Positions 35,816-44,876 are shown, numbered from the stretch's first letter. The stretch: DNA of 64,000 nucleotides from Petroclostridium sp. X23 (GCF_030013905.1 NZ_CP124862.1:4963051-5027050), one strand, 5' to 3'. Numbers and translations are program-made. Notes: generated by a model from the letters alone, not told the origin.

Positions 35816-37337
35816 CTATAGTTTTGCAGAAAACTCTTGGGTAAATGTGTTACCATAAAAACCCACTGTGCATTATGCAACGAAGTCCACGATAGCATCT
35901 TTATCCAAGACAATTTCATGCTGTTCCGCTTCTGGTGCGGAATCAGCGAATACAAGTTTTCCCAAGGCATACTTTCTCAAACAATACCGTAGCTTGGAAA
36001 AACTTAACTCTGATACCCAAGGGGTATCCCCTGTATCGGAAGTAATATTTAACCATTTGCACTTGCCATACTTTATAAGTACAATTTTACCAATATTATA
36101 GGCGATACCAACAGTGTGTAAAAATCGTAATACAGGTAATAAGCTGTGGTGTTGGTATTCTCCAAAACCGAGATACTGCTTAACATCGCGTATTGCCAAT
36201 TCTATTGAAAAACGGGAACCGTATATTTCAATAATCTGGGCAGCAGTGAGGGTTGTATCTGTACTGATTAATGCCATTAGCTTACCTTTATTAGTATGGA
36301 GCACTACCGTACGAACCTTTTTGGATAACTTGAGCATGCAAACATCGGCTACAGCAATTTCTATAGTTTGAATTTTGCCGTAAAGCTGTACAGTAACAAT
36401 TTCATGTTCGGTAAGATTCCAAAGTTCACGAACTTTAATTTGTTTGCCATATTTGGGCTTACGACCCCTTTTTTTCTGCGATTGCGGTTCAGGGTCTAAA
36501 CGTGCTACAGCATCAGCTCTTAATTTAGTAACAACATCAATGCCTTGGTCAAGCAATGGCTGAATAAAAGGTTTGTTTGCAAAGTATGCATCTTCTACGG
36601 TACGTAGTTTATGACCGCTTTGTAATACCCATTGATTTAACTGGAGTATTTGAGCATGTGCAACATCCCAGATTTTTAATGGTTCTGCTTGGCCTGATTG
36701 ATTACATTTCCATTGGCTCTTTGCAAGCTTTCCTGTAACGAGTTTAAAGGAAATAAGGAAGCTAATATATTGGTTTTTGAAAAAGCCTGTAATACCAAGT
36801 ACTCCCCAGTGATGTCCTATAATATATTCACCAGCATCAGCATTACCGCTGTGGTTATCCCATTTTTGAATGCCGATTACTTTCTTAGAATCTTTTGCAT
36901 TCAAAGTAGTATCAAAGCAGGCTTGAATCTTACCATGTACCATGAGTTCATTTGGGAACAAGTTCAGAAGCAGCAAAAACATTTTTCTTATAACTTCTGT
37001 ATAATCCCATTTATACTCCGTAAAGAACCTACACCAACTAGATACGTCTTTACGAAAGAAAAAGCAATGCCGATACAGCTTTCTGGTAGTTTTCTTGCCT
37101 GGAACCACAAGTAGGCACCATATATAGCAAATAAAATAATTATAAGTTTTTATGCATTTAAAGCATTCTTTTGGAAATAATAGTAACTGGATTATTTCCA
37201 TAGGAATGTAGATAGTCATTGCAGAATCGCTCCTTTTTAAGGGATTGGGCCGGTGCCCTGCAATATCTATATTCCTATTTTATTGTGCTTTTATGCTGGT
37301 AATTGATGCATGTAATTTAAAAAGTGCAAAACTATAG
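35816..37337 (-). mobile_element. Insertion sequence 1, IS4/IS701-like, 1522 bp
   Basis: Ends CTATAGTTTTGCA (35816-35828) and TGCAAAACTATAG (37325-37337) are exact inverted repeats of 13 bp. Both sides are flanked by TATATAA (35809-35815 and 37338-37344), a possible 7-bp target duplication, though the sequence is simple. One transposase gene fills it. The left end destroyed a gene remnant region and the right end abuts a palindromic element. Confidence 0.75.
35873..37219 (-). CDS. DDE transposase of insertion sequence 1
   Basis: 448 residues. RNase H-like catalytic core: first Asp in CFDTTLNAKDSKKV (~112-125), later DAYFANKPFIQPLLDQGIDVVTKLRADA with the second Asp, and the E-containing helix YGSRFSIELAIRDVKQYLGFGEYQ (Y-x-x-R-F-x-I-E, the IS4/IS701 YREK-type signature). 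Basic region KKRGRKPKYGKQIKV binds DNA. The frame is intact, so the element may be mobile. Located in the centre of the element with ends 57 and 118 bp away. Confidence 0.85.
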   Translation of the reverse strand: MTIYIPMEIIQLLLFPKECFKCIKTYNYFICYIWCLLVVPGKKTTRKLYRHCFFFRKDVSSWCRFFTEYKWDYTEVIRKMFLLLLNLFPNELMVHGKIQACFDTTLNAKDSKKVIGIQKWDNHSGNADAGEYIIGHHWGVLGITGFFKNQYISFLISFKLVTGKLAKSQWKCNQSGQAEPLKIWDVAHAQILQLNQWVLQSGHKLRTVEDAYFANKPFIQPLLDQGIDVVTKLRADAVARLDPEPQSQKKRGRKPKYGKQIKVRELWNLTEHEIVTVQLYGKIQTIEIAVADVCMLKLSKKVRTVVLHTNKGKLMALISTDTTLTAAQIIEIYGSRFSIELAIRDVKQYLGFGEYQHHSLLPVLRFLHTVGIAYNIGKIVLIKYGKCKWLNITSDTGDTPWVSELSFSKLRYCLRKYALGKLVFADSAPEAEQHEIVLDKDAIVDFVA

Positions 37338-37368
37338 TATATAACGCATTAAAGTTTTTACATTGGTA

Positions 37369-37480
37369 AACGGTAGGTTTGAGGTGGTGTATGTGTTCTT
37401 CAGAGACGCGCCCAAACTCACTTCGTTCAAACAGTGGACGGTCTCTTCCGGAAACATACACCACCTCAAACCTACCGTTA
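37369..37480. repeat. Palindromic element, 26-bp perfect arms
   Basis: Arms at 37369-37394 and 37455-37480 are perfectly complementary (reading AACGGTAGGTTTGAGGTG...). An outer, less perfect pair, ATAACGCATTAAAG (37341-37354) and CTTTAATGCGT (37491-37501), continues on the far side of IS2 as AATGCGTTATATA (39001). Together this is a MITE-like or origin-like palindrome with a 60-bp loop, split by the second IS. Confidence 0.6.
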
Positions 37481-37503
37481 CTGTAATTTCTTTAATGCGT
37501 TAT

Positions 37504-39000
37504 CATACGCGTTAAGTTAAGCTATTTTTTACCAATTTAATTGAGCAAATAGTGTTCCTGCAATCGCTCAACCGTGGTTTTGCGATTACGTTTATCATGT
37601 AAGCTTTGTTCGGCCGCTCTTTTAAGAATCAGTCGCAGTTCCGATATTGCTTCAGTGGTTGCATAAAGGCTTGAAAATATTTTTTCCACCTTTGTCGCAA
37701 TTAGTTTGATAAACGACATCATACTAATGCATCTGTTTTTTTGTTGGTACATGAGGGCATACAGTGCTGAGTAGACTGTGAAAATTAGTATAATGGCAAT
37801 TAACCTTCCATATAGAAGACACTCTAATTGCTCTTTACCACAGTTGCCTACTTTGCCAAGGTTTAGATAGCTTTTGCAAGCCTTAAATAAAAGCTCTATC
37901 TGCCATCTAGCTCTGTACAATTCACAGGCTGCCTTTGGAGTAAGCATATGTGCTGGGGCGTTAGTAATTAGAAGGTTCCATCCTAATAACTCTAAGTCAT
38001 AGTCACTCAGTGTTTTGCCTTGTGACTTTGCTTTTTTATTTGCTTTGCGCCTACGTTCATTAGCGACTTCATCAGGTAAACGTACACCAATCAGCCGACA
38101 TTGTAGTAATTTAGAATACTTGGTGCCAAAGTATACATCTATATCAACACTGGAGCTGTTTTTTAAAACACTTAAAAGGTCTAAGGCTTTAAAAGATTTA
38201 GTGTCAGAATTTTGTATTTGAAAAACAGTATTTGATTTAATTCGGCTAAGAAAATATGCACCTTTGGATATTATTTTCCTAAACAAATCTTTACTGTAAT
38301 ATCCTAAGTCAGTAATTAACAGCTCACCATGATGAATGTGTTTTAGAAGTTCATCTTTATAGCCGGCATCTGGACCAGGCGCCTTTGTCAACTCCATATT
38401 TGTGATAGTTCTGGACTTAAGGCTATATATAGTCTGGATTTTTAGAGCAGCTTTTGCATTATTGCCACCAAGACCTTTCCAGACATCTGCTAATTTGTCC
38501 GGAAGAGTAACTTTAGAGCTATCACATATTTTTACATCAGTAAAAGCTTGGAGCACATCGAGATTCTGGACAGTTATTGCTCTCTTGGCAGAATACTCAA
38601 CTGCTGACTGGAATACTTGTTTTAGCAATAAAGCACTTGTAGCCAAACGTTGAAAAAGTCCTTCGCGTGTTATACTAAGTCCGCGTTGAATATTTTCGCA
38701 TTTAGAAGCAGTTTGACGTAAGGATGGATTAGGGGTGTCCCATAAGCCGAATGTAAATACTTTTACTATAGTATCTGGCAGCAGCTTAGAGCGGCGCACC
38801 GTAAACCCTGTGTCCTTAGAAATTTCCAGTATTTTTGTCTTTCCTAAAAAGCAAATAAAGCTTATAATTAGTGATATGGGAACTTGAAACATGGGAACCT
38901 CACCTTTCATTTCTCTATTACTTTGAGGTTCTCATGTTTTTTTCTTTTTTGCAAATGTAATTATTGGTTTACCATAACATGGCTTAGCTTAACGCGTATG
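37504..39000 (-). mobile_element. Insertion sequence 2, IS4 family, 1497 bp
   Basis: Terminal repeats CATACGCGTTAAGTTAAGC (37504-37522) and GCTTAGCTTAACGCGTATG (38982-39000) match at 18 of 19 positions. Flanks carry AATGCGTAT on the left and AATGCGTTAT on the right, an imperfect ~9-10-bp duplication as expected for IS4. It is inserted into the outer arm of the neighbouring palindromic element. Confidence 0.75.
37537..38892 (-). CDS. IS4-family transposase of insertion sequence 2
   Basis: 451 residues from ATG 38892 (RBS AAAGGTGAGG; an upstream in-frame ATG at 38910 overlaps it). Catalytic text: VKICDSSKVTLPDKL (first Asp), ELLITDLGYYSKDLFRKI (second Asp, I-T-D-x-G-Y), and the Y-x-x-R-W-Q-I-E-L-L-F-K signature in LYRARWQIELLFKACKSYLNLG carrying the catalytic Glu and Lys. 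All three acidic residues are present and the frame is uninterrupted. Confidence 0.88.
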   Translation of the reverse strand: MFQVPISLIISFICFLGKTKILEISKDTGFTVRRSKLLPDTIVKVFTFGLWDTPNPSLRQTASKCENIQRGLSITREGLFQRLATSALLLKQVFQSAVEYSAKRAITVQNLDVLQAFTDVKICDSSKVTLPDKLADVWKGLGGNNAKAALKIQTIYSLKSRTITNMELTKAPGPDAGYKDELLKHIHHGELLITDLGYYSKDLFRKIISKGAYFLSRIKSNTVFQIQNSDTKSFKALDLLSVLKNSSSVDIDVYFGTKYSKLLQCRLIGVRLPDEVANERRRKANKKAKSQGKTLSDYDLELLGWNLLITNAPAHMLTPKAACELYRARWQIELLFKACKSYLNLGKVGNCGKEQLECLLYGRLIAIILIFTVYSALYALMYQQKNRCISMMSFIKLIATKVEKIFSSLYATTEAISELRLILKRAAEQSLHDKRNRKTTVERLQEHYLLN

Positions 39001-39079
39001 AATGCGTTATATATATTTAATCGACTTGGAATGATTAAAGCGAGACATCTTAGGTCGATATTATGTTATTTTTGTATGC

Positions 39080-39139
39080 TTGACATACGAATGCTATTGT
39101 TGTATACTAGGCATACGAATAAAGTTAGAATACGCTAAC
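39080..39139 (+). promoter_or_regulatory. Promoter with metal-box palindrome 6
   Basis: TTGACA (39080-39085), 17-bp spacer, TATACT (39103-39108), then GTTAGAATACGCTAAC (39124-39139), i.e. GTTAG-N6-CTAAC. The element ACATACGAAT / GCATACGAAT is repeated in the promoter. The promoter lies 80 bp from the end of IS2, so this operon escaped the insertion. Confidence 0.7.
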
Positions 39140-39161
39140 TTTTAAGAAAGGAAGTGGGATA

Positions 39162-40187
39162 TTGTATCAACCTCAAAACAACCCTAAATTATATTATAAA
39201 CTTCTCCATCAAAAAAGGGAGGCAGAACTTCTCTTATCCGCACTGCGTCTGGATGTGTTTTCCTATCTCGAGGATTGGACTGCACCCGGGGAAGTTGCCG
39301 GGAAAACGGGATTTGATGAACGTGGCCTGGCCTTTTATCTCAACGCCCTTGCGTGTATAGGCATGCTTGAAAAAAAGGGAAATGCCTACCGCAACACCCC
39401 TCAGAGTAATGAGTTTTTAAACAAAAACAGTCCGGTATACTTGGGTGAATGTATCTTGTTCCGCGAGCATATGATGTCACTTAAGAATTTGGATGCGCAA
39501 GTGCGGAAGGGGCCGAATAAAAGTATTTATAAAAGTAATAGCGGTGTTGCAGCATATGATTTTTATGAGGCGGCACGTGTCAGTGTACCTGAAATGTATA
39601 CGGGTCGGGTCCAATCGCTTATTGCGGCGGTTCGGCAGTTGTTTGTACATATATCTCCGAAGAAAATACTGGATCTTGGCGGCGGTTCGGGAATTCTGGG
39701 GATGGAACTGGTTCGCACCTATTCCGGATGTGCAGGTGTTATTTTTGAACACCCTAGTGTAGCCGATCTGCCTCGCCGGCTTGTAGAGGAATACGGGCTT
39801 TCGGAGCAGGTGAGCGTTCTCACCGGTGATTTTAATAAAGATGATATCGGGGACACTTATGATCTGATTATCGCTTCAGGTATTTTGGATTTTGCAAAGG
39901 ATAATCTGGATAGTCTTATGGAAAAGCTGTATGATGGCTTAACACCGGACGGATATCTTTATATTGTAACCCATAATGTCAGCGAAGATTACCAATTCCC
40001 TGCTGAAAGTATTTTGGGGTGGCTATCCGGGCACTTGGACGGTTTGGACATTCTTTTAACAAAAAAAACCATAGATGAAGGATTAGAGAAGCAAGGATTC
40101 CGGCGGGTGCAGCATGATGAAGTCGGCGGTGCTTTCAACAGCTTGCAGGGAGAGTTTTATTGTAAACAGAAAAAGGAGGATATGTGA
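39162..40187 (+). CDS. O-methyltransferase (class I, Methyltransf_2/dimerisation-type)
   Basis: 341 residues. N-terminal winged-helix dimerisation domain (LLSALRLDVFSYLEDWTAPGEVAGKTGFDERGL ... LACIGMLEKKGNAYRNT) followed by a Rossmann domain with motif I ILDLGGGSGILGMELVRTY near 170-188 and EHPSVADLPRRLVEEYG. This architecture is that of hydroxyindole/caffeate-type O-methyltransferases of secondary metabolism. TTG start at 39162 with AAAGGAAG upstream. It precedes a metal-chelate binding lipoprotein gene by one base and sits behind a metal box. Substrate unknown. Confidence 0.86.
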   Translation: MYQPQNNPKLYYKLLHQKREAELLLSALRLDVFSYLEDWTAPGEVAGKTGFDERGLAFYLNALACIGMLEKKGNAYRNTPQSNEFLNKNSPVYLGECILFREHMMSLKNLDAQVRKGPNKSIYKSNSGVAAYDFYEAARVSVPEMYTGRVQSLIAAVRQLFVHISPKKILDLGGGSGILGMELVRTYSGCAGVIFEHPSVADLPRRLVEEYGLSEQVSVLTGDFNKDDIGDTYDLIIASGILDFAKDNLDSLMEKLYDGLTPDGYLYIVTHNVSEDYQFPAESILGWLSGHLDGLDILLTKKTIDEGLEKQGFRRVQHDEVGGAFNSLQGEFYCKQKKEDM

Positions 40188-40188
40188 T

Positions 40189-41328
40189 ATGAAAGAACTA
40201 TTGGGGAAAATAACAGCATCTATTCTATTTGTTGCATTAGTACTGCCGCTCGCAGGCTGCAGTCAAAAAACATCCGTTCCGGAGAAACCGGAGCCCATAG
40301 CAGTACAGGAGTCCGATACTATTTCGGGAAATAAAAGCCATGCAAGAACCATTACCGATCTGGGTGGTAACACCGTCATACTGCCGCCTGTCGAAGAAAT
40401 CAAGCGTGTGGTTATTATCTCGCCTCCCACAACATCGGTACTGCTAGGGGTTATCCCTGATACCGATATGATCGTAGGTGTTAATGCAAGAGCTTTTACA
40501 ACGGCGAATGCGGAAATTATCAGCAAGCTTTTTCCTAATTGGAGCAATGTCGAAACTGCATTTGTCAACCAGGGCTTTGTAACCAATACGGAGGAACTAT
40601 TAAATCTTCATCCCGATATCGTGTTTTATTATGGTGCTGCTCAAAAAGGTGGGATTGAGAAGTTCGAAATTCCGATAGTGGATTTTATGATGCCCGGGGA
40701 AAATAATGCAGAAACCGTCACCATAGCATGGGATAATCTGATGCGTCAAATTTTTGATGTTAACGGAAAAGCCTCGCTTGAAAGTGAATGGAAAAATTCC
40801 AATCAAAAGGCACAAAATGTTTTAGGTACATATAACGGAGAAAAGAAAACTGCTCTTTTCCTTTTCAGTAATACAGGAGGAAGCATCACAGTTTACGGCA
40901 GCAAAACCTATGCAGACACATGGTTTGAAAAAAGTGGGCTCATCAATGTAGCGGCGGAGGTAACCGGACAGGCGGAAGTCAGCATGGAACAGCTCTATCT
41001 GTGGGATCCGGATTTGATTTATGTTTTTATCGGAAGTACTGCCTCTATGATGCGGCGCAATCAAATCCAGGGGCAGGACTGGTCGCTTCTCACGGCCTAT
41101 AAAAACGAGACGATTTATGATATCCCGCAGGCGGTTTATTCATGGGGCGCACCTTGTTCCGATTCTCCGCTCATGCCACTTTGGCTGATTAGTAAAAGCT
41201 ATCCGCAGATTATGAGCGAAGACGAGTTTTCATCATTGTTAAAGGACTATTATGATAGAATGTACAATATCGATTTGGATAACCAGCTTGTGGATACAGT
41301 CTTAAGTCCACGCAAGGCGTTAAAGTAG
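40189..41328 (+). CDS. Orphan ABC substrate-binding lipoprotein (Peripla_BP_2), paralogue of the 53.5-kb protein
   Basis: 379 residues. Lipobox LPLAGCS, mature start ITDLGGNTVILPPVEEIKRVVIIS, ELLNLHPDIVFYYG, LYLWDPDLIYVFIG and a C-terminal LKDYYDRMYNIDL. It shares many positions with the binding protein at 53497 (VET-x-F-x-x-x-G, EELL-x-L-x-PD, KDYY), so the two bind related ligands. No permease or ATPase gene follows; it probably feeds the FecCD importer at 54682-56486 (inference). Start ATG 40189, RBS AAAGGAGG; the upstream ATG lies in the methyltransferase gene. Confidence 0.88.
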   Translation: MKELLGKITASILFVALVLPLAGCSQKTSVPEKPEPIAVQESDTISGNKSHARTITDLGGNTVILPPVEEIKRVVIISPPTTSVLLGVIPDTDMIVGVNARAFTTANAEIISKLFPNWSNVETAFVNQGFVTNTEELLNLHPDIVFYYGAAQKGGIEKFEIPIVDFMMPGENNAETVTIAWDNLMRQIFDVNGKASLESEWKNSNQKAQNVLGTYNGEKKTALFLFSNTGGSITVYGSKTYADTWFEKSGLINVAAEVTGQAEVSMEQLYLWDPDLIYVFIGSTASMMRRNQIQGQDWSLLTAYKNETIYDIPQAVYSWGAPCSDSPLMPLWLISKSYPQIMSEDEFSSLLKDYYDRMYNIDLDNQLVDTVLSPRKALK

Positions 41329-41472
41329 ATGGTTAGGACAATGCGGTAAACCCCGATTTAGCTCACAGAACAAGTGGAGAATAAGGACGGGATAATATTT
41401 GTTTGATGATATTGAGGCAGTTTTAAGGATATGGTATAATCCAAGCAAAACAAAAATCCGGAGGTTCATGAT

Positions 41473-41925
41473 ATGAGCGAGTTATCCAACCTTGTTATCA
41501 ATGACTTTATTAAACTGACCGAGCAAATTGCCAACGGAAAAACCAATGTACTGGATTTCGGTTCGGAGGACATGACTTTTTACAGGGGCGAAATCCATAT
41601 GCTTAAGATGGTAGGTGATCATCCCGGCATATTCATATCCGAAATGGCGCGCAGTTTTAATATAACCCGGGCTGTGGTGGCAAAAACTGTTAGAAAGCTG
41701 GAAGAACGGGGTTTTCTTGTAAAGAGGGAAGATATTGAGGATAAGAAACGCCTATGCCTTTTTCTTACAGAACAGGGAAAACGAGCTTATGTATTGCATG
41801 ATGAGTATCACCAGAAATTCGACCGTCCCTTGTTTGCTTATCTTGAAGGCCTAAAGGAAACAGATTTGCGCATCATACAGGAATTTTTGATGCATGCAAA
41901 CAGGCTAATAGAAAACCATTTTTGA
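41473..41925 (+). CDS. MarR-family transcriptional regulator
   Basis: 150 residues, winged helix with GIFISEMARSFNITRAVVAKTVRKLEERGFLVKREDIEDKKRLCLFLTEQGKR (~55-107), the classic MarR recognition helix and wing. A TATAAT at ~41435 precedes it; RBS GGAGG. Downstream are operator-like repeats and a dead transporter gene, its possible former target. Confidence 0.9.
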   Translation: MSELSNLVINDFIKLTEQIANGKTNVLDFGSEDMTFYRGEIHMLKMVGDHPGIFISEMARSFNITRAVVAKTVRKLEERGFLVKREDIEDKKRLCLFLTEQGKRAYVLHDEYHQKFDRPLFAYLEGLKETDLRIIQEFLMHANRLIENHF

Positions 41926-41975
41926 TATGATGAAAGCAAGTTACTATTCAGCCTATAAAAAATAAAGGACTATAA

Positions 41976-42003
41976 ATAGACCAGTCTATAGTTGGACCGG
42001 TCT
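41976..42003. promoter_or_regulatory. TetR-type operator remnant
   Basis: ATAGACCAGTCTAT (41976-41989) and GGACCGGTCT (41994-42003), imperfect tandem palindromes of the ATAGACCGGTCTAT kind bound by TetR/AcrR proteins. They precede only a broken ABC ATPase fragment. Confidence 0.5.
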
Positions 42004-42134
42004 GTTCATGAATATTTTTTCTATTGATTGTAGAACAGAAAGCTTTTTTCTTTTACAGGTCTCAATGAAGCTCATAACTGTGCAGTATAATTTATTTCCG
42101 CTCTGTTTTCGAAAACAACCAGAAACCTTCTGCT

Positions 42135-42380
42135 TTGTTTTGCATTGTTCGTGCTTTGGCACCGGAAACGCGGTTTATTGTAGCTGATGAGATGACTACC
42201 ATGCTGGATGCTATTACTCAAGTCCAGATATGGGAAGTCATGATGGGAGTTGTTAAGGAGCGCAATATCGGTGTGCTGCTGGTAAGTCACAGTGAAAAAC
42301 TTTTGGAACGGCTTTGCACAAAAATTTTAGACTTTGAAAAAATAAATGCTTGTGTATCAACATCTTGTCTCACTCTTTAA
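42135..42380 (+). pseudogene. NikE/OppF-type ABC ATPase, C-terminal fragment
   Basis: The frame starts inside RALAPETRFIVADEMTTMLD (post-signature region and Walker B, with ADE-M instead of ADEP) and continues AITQVQIWEVM ... IGVLLVSHSEKLLERLCTKI, the H-loop and end of a peptide/nickel importer ATPase. Walker A and signature are gone. The two broken NikA-like genes at 19.7 and 25.8 kb suggest that a whole nickel/peptide importer was lost here. Confidence 0.7.
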
Positions 42381-42579
42381 TTATCATGATTTCAAGCTCC
42401 GAATTGGGCAGATGTTTTATTGTTCTACCTAAACTAAGAAACTTTTTTTATTGATTTGCAGTCATATAGTGGTAATATTATTAATAGAGTATGCTAAAAG
42501 CACACGTCGTCAAATATACTATAGGAATTATTTAGGGTGCAAATGCTTTATTTTATACAAAGGTGGAGGAGAGCGTGTT

Positions 42580-43515
42580 ATGAATTCTGTTAATCAAAGG
42601 CTAATGGATGTGATGGTTAAGTTAAAAGAAAGAGAACGCTTGCAGCGTATGTTGGAACAGTTAAGGGTTCAACAGAAACAACTGTGGGAAAAAAGGGATC
42701 GGCTTAAAGAACAGTTGAACAAAGAGGAGTTGGACGTTGAAAAATTAGAGAAAATTTCTTTAATAAATTTTATTCACATTATAAAAGGAGACAAAGAAGA
42801 GGTAGTGGCGAAAGAGAAACAAGAGGCTTTATCTGCTAAGTTAAAATATGATGAAACATGTAGTGAGCTTAGGAATATAGAACGGGAAATAGATGTATTA
42901 AGAGCAGATATTGAGCGTTTCGGAGATTTGAGTCAGCAATATCATCAGTGTATCCAGGATAAAGAAAAATTGATTCAATCCTCCATGCGTATAGAATCGG
43001 AACGTCTTGAGGAAATGATTAAACAACATGCTGAACTTAAATCTAAAGAAAAAGAGTTAAAAGAAGCATTAGCGGCAGGAAGAGAAGTGGAAATTTCATT
43101 AAAAGCAGTTAACAGCAGCCTTCAATCAGCGGGTAATTGGGGAACATGGGATATGCTTGGCGGGGGATTGATTGCAACGATGGCTAAGCATACGAAAATT
43201 GATGAGGCAAGAGAAGATATTAGCAAAGTCCAATCACTGCTGAGAAAGTTTCATAGAGAACTGCAGGATATCGGAGAAGGTATTGATATCGACATTGAGA
43301 TTGGGTCTTTCTTAGGTTTTGCAGATTATTTTTTTGATGGATTTTTTGTGGACTGGGCCGTACAGTCACGAATTGACGATGCGCAGGACAAAGTAAATCA
43401 AACCATATATAAAGTTGAAAGTTTAATGGGGCAAATACAAAATAATATGCTGAGAGTTAAATTAAAACTCGAAAACTTGGAAAAAGAGCGCGTCAGCATA
43501 ATTGAAAACTTTTAA
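42580..43515 (+). CDS. Uncharacterised coiled-coil protein
   Basis: 311 residues, soluble, mostly long helix: residues ~5-60 and ~95-200 are rich in E/K/L heptads (LKERERLQRMLEQLRVQQKQ; EEMIKQHAELKSKEKELK). Between them and the C-terminal helix is a globular, glycine-rich segment NWGTWDMLGGGLIATMAKHTKIDEA near 215-240 and IGSFLGFADYFFDGFFVDW. No signal peptide. ATG 42580 with GGTGGAGGAGA upstream. The GTWDMLGGGL segment is a recurrent feature of unannotated Bacillota proteins. Function unknown; not obviously in an operon. Confidence 0.7.
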   Translation: MNSVNQRLMDVMVKLKERERLQRMLEQLRVQQKQLWEKRDRLKEQLNKEELDVEKLEKISLINFIHIIKGDKEEVVAKEKQEALSAKLKYDETCSELRNIEREIDVLRADIERFGDLSQQYHQCIQDKEKLIQSSMRIESERLEEMIKQHAELKSKEKELKEALAAGREVEISLKAVNSSLQSAGNWGTWDMLGGGLIATMAKHTKIDEAREDISKVQSLLRKFHRELQDIGEGIDIDIEIGSFLGFADYFFDGFFVDWAVQSRIDDAQDKVNQTIYKVESLMGQIQNNMLRVKLKLENLEKERVSIIENF

Positions 43516-43653
43516 TGGCAATGGAGACGGTTCGCGATATAGAACATTGGTGTCTGTTAGCAGTGAGAACTGTTCCTGCTGACGCGCATCCCATTGGCAC
43601 TTTATTAGAACTAGAACCAGAATTACTATTATTGAAGACAGCAGGAGGCAAAT
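43516..43653 (+). other. Possible structured leader of the dehydrogenase gene
   Basis: GTTAGCAG (43556-43563) pairs with CTGCTGAC and CAATGG (43518-43523) with CCATTG, giving nested stems across ~80 bases before the next gene. No known riboswitch family matched by eye. Confidence 0.25.
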
Positions 43654-44622
43654 ATGAAAAAGGTTCTTGTAACATACCAATTTCCTAAAGAAGGATTGAA
43701 AGAATTATATCAACATTTTGATGTCACATATCCCGATAAGCAGATGTTAAATTTGGATGAAGTGATAAGTGTTATTTCTGAATACGATGGTTTGCTAACT
43801 TGGGGTATTAAGATAGATAATAAATTGTTGGATGTGGCAACAAAACTTAGGATTGTAAGCAGCCATGGAGCTGGATACGACCATATTGATGTAAAATGTG
43901 CTACTGATCATGGTGTCGCTGTGGCGAACACCCCGACTGCAGTGACGGAAGCAACAGCTGAGCTTGCTTTTGGTCTTATGTTATCCCTTATAAGGAGAAT
44001 TGCAGAATATGACCGAAAAGTTAGGCAGGATAAAACTATTAAATGGGGATTAATGGATAATCTTGGACATATACTTTACGGAAAGACTCTTGGGATTATC
44101 GGTATGGGGAAGATAGGAATGGCTGTTGCACGAAGAGCTATAGCTTCAGGAATGAAAGTTATTTACACTAATAGAAATAGGCTGACGGAGCAAATCGAAC
44201 GTAGTTGTGGAATAATTTATGCTCCTATGGATGAGTTACTCAAGCTGTCAGATGTAATCTCCGTACATACTCCTTTAACAGCGCAAACACACCATCTGAT
44301 TGGAGAAAAAGAATTTTGCACCATGAAGCCATCTGCTGTTATTATTAATACTTCACGGGGGCCGGTGTTGGATGAGAGTGCCCTTATTAGTTGTCTCAAA
44401 AGAGGCGAAATTGCCGGTGCCGGTTTGGATGTCTTTGAAAAAGAACCTATTATTCCGGCAGAGTTACTGCATATGGATAACGTAGTGCTCGTTCCTCATA
44501 TCGGAACGGCAACCATTGAAACCAGAATAGATATGGCAGCTGAAGCTGCAAAGAATATTATCGATTATTATAATGGTAATCAAGCAAGCAACATTTTGAA
44601 TCCTGAGGTTTTAGAGAAATAA
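43654..44622 (+). CDS. D-2-hydroxyacid dehydrogenase (glyoxylate/phosphoglycerate dehydrogenase-like)
   Basis: 322 residues. NAD(P)-binding motif GKTLGIIGMGKIGMAVARRA near 140-160 (G-x-G-x-x-G), substrate-side arginine in INTSRGPVLDESAL, catalytic Glu/His in ...DVFEKEPIIPAELL and VLVPHIGTAT. Reduces a 2-oxo acid such as glyoxylate or hydroxypyruvate, cytosolic. RBS AGGAGG before ATG 43654. No regulatory domain, so a free-standing metabolic enzyme unrelated to the metal genes as far as visible. Confidence 0.88.
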   Translation: MKKVLVTYQFPKEGLKELYQHFDVTYPDKQMLNLDEVISVISEYDGLLTWGIKIDNKLLDVATKLRIVSSHGAGYDHIDVKCATDHGVAVANTPTAVTEATAELAFGLMLSLIRRIAEYDRKVRQDKTIKWGLMDNLGHILYGKTLGIIGMGKIGMAVARRAIASGMKVIYTNRNRLTEQIERSCGIIYAPMDELLKLSDVISVHTPLTAQTHHLIGEKEFCTMKPSAVIINTSRGPVLDESALISCLKRGEIAGAGLDVFEKEPIIPAELLHMDNVVLVPHIGTATIETRIDMAAEAAKNIIDYYNGNQASNILNPEVLEK

Positions 44623-44796
44623 CCGCAGTCATAGAGTTTGAAAGAAAAGCATAGGGATGGTCTGAGATCACTGATAAAGTCTGTTTTAGCACATTAGAAG
44701 GAGTGAAGGATGGGGACGGACCGATGAAGCACTTCTTCAGTGGTTTCGGATGGTCCATTTATTTTCCCATAATAGAGAAAAAGATAGCCAAACAGT

Positions 44797-44847
44797 TGAT
44801 AATGATTATCAATATATATTGACAACCATTATCAACTGTAATATAAT
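44797..44847 (+). promoter_or_regulatory. feo operon 2 promoter with perfect Fur box
   Basis: TGATAATGATTATCA (44797-44811) matches the 7-1-7 Fur consensus exactly. TTGACA (44819-44824), 17-bp spacer containing the half-site ATTATCA, and TATAAT (44842-44847) follow. Iron repression of feo operon 2 is therefore likely. Confidence 0.85.
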
Positions 44848-44876
44848 AATGTATGAAAATTATGGGAGGTATTATT

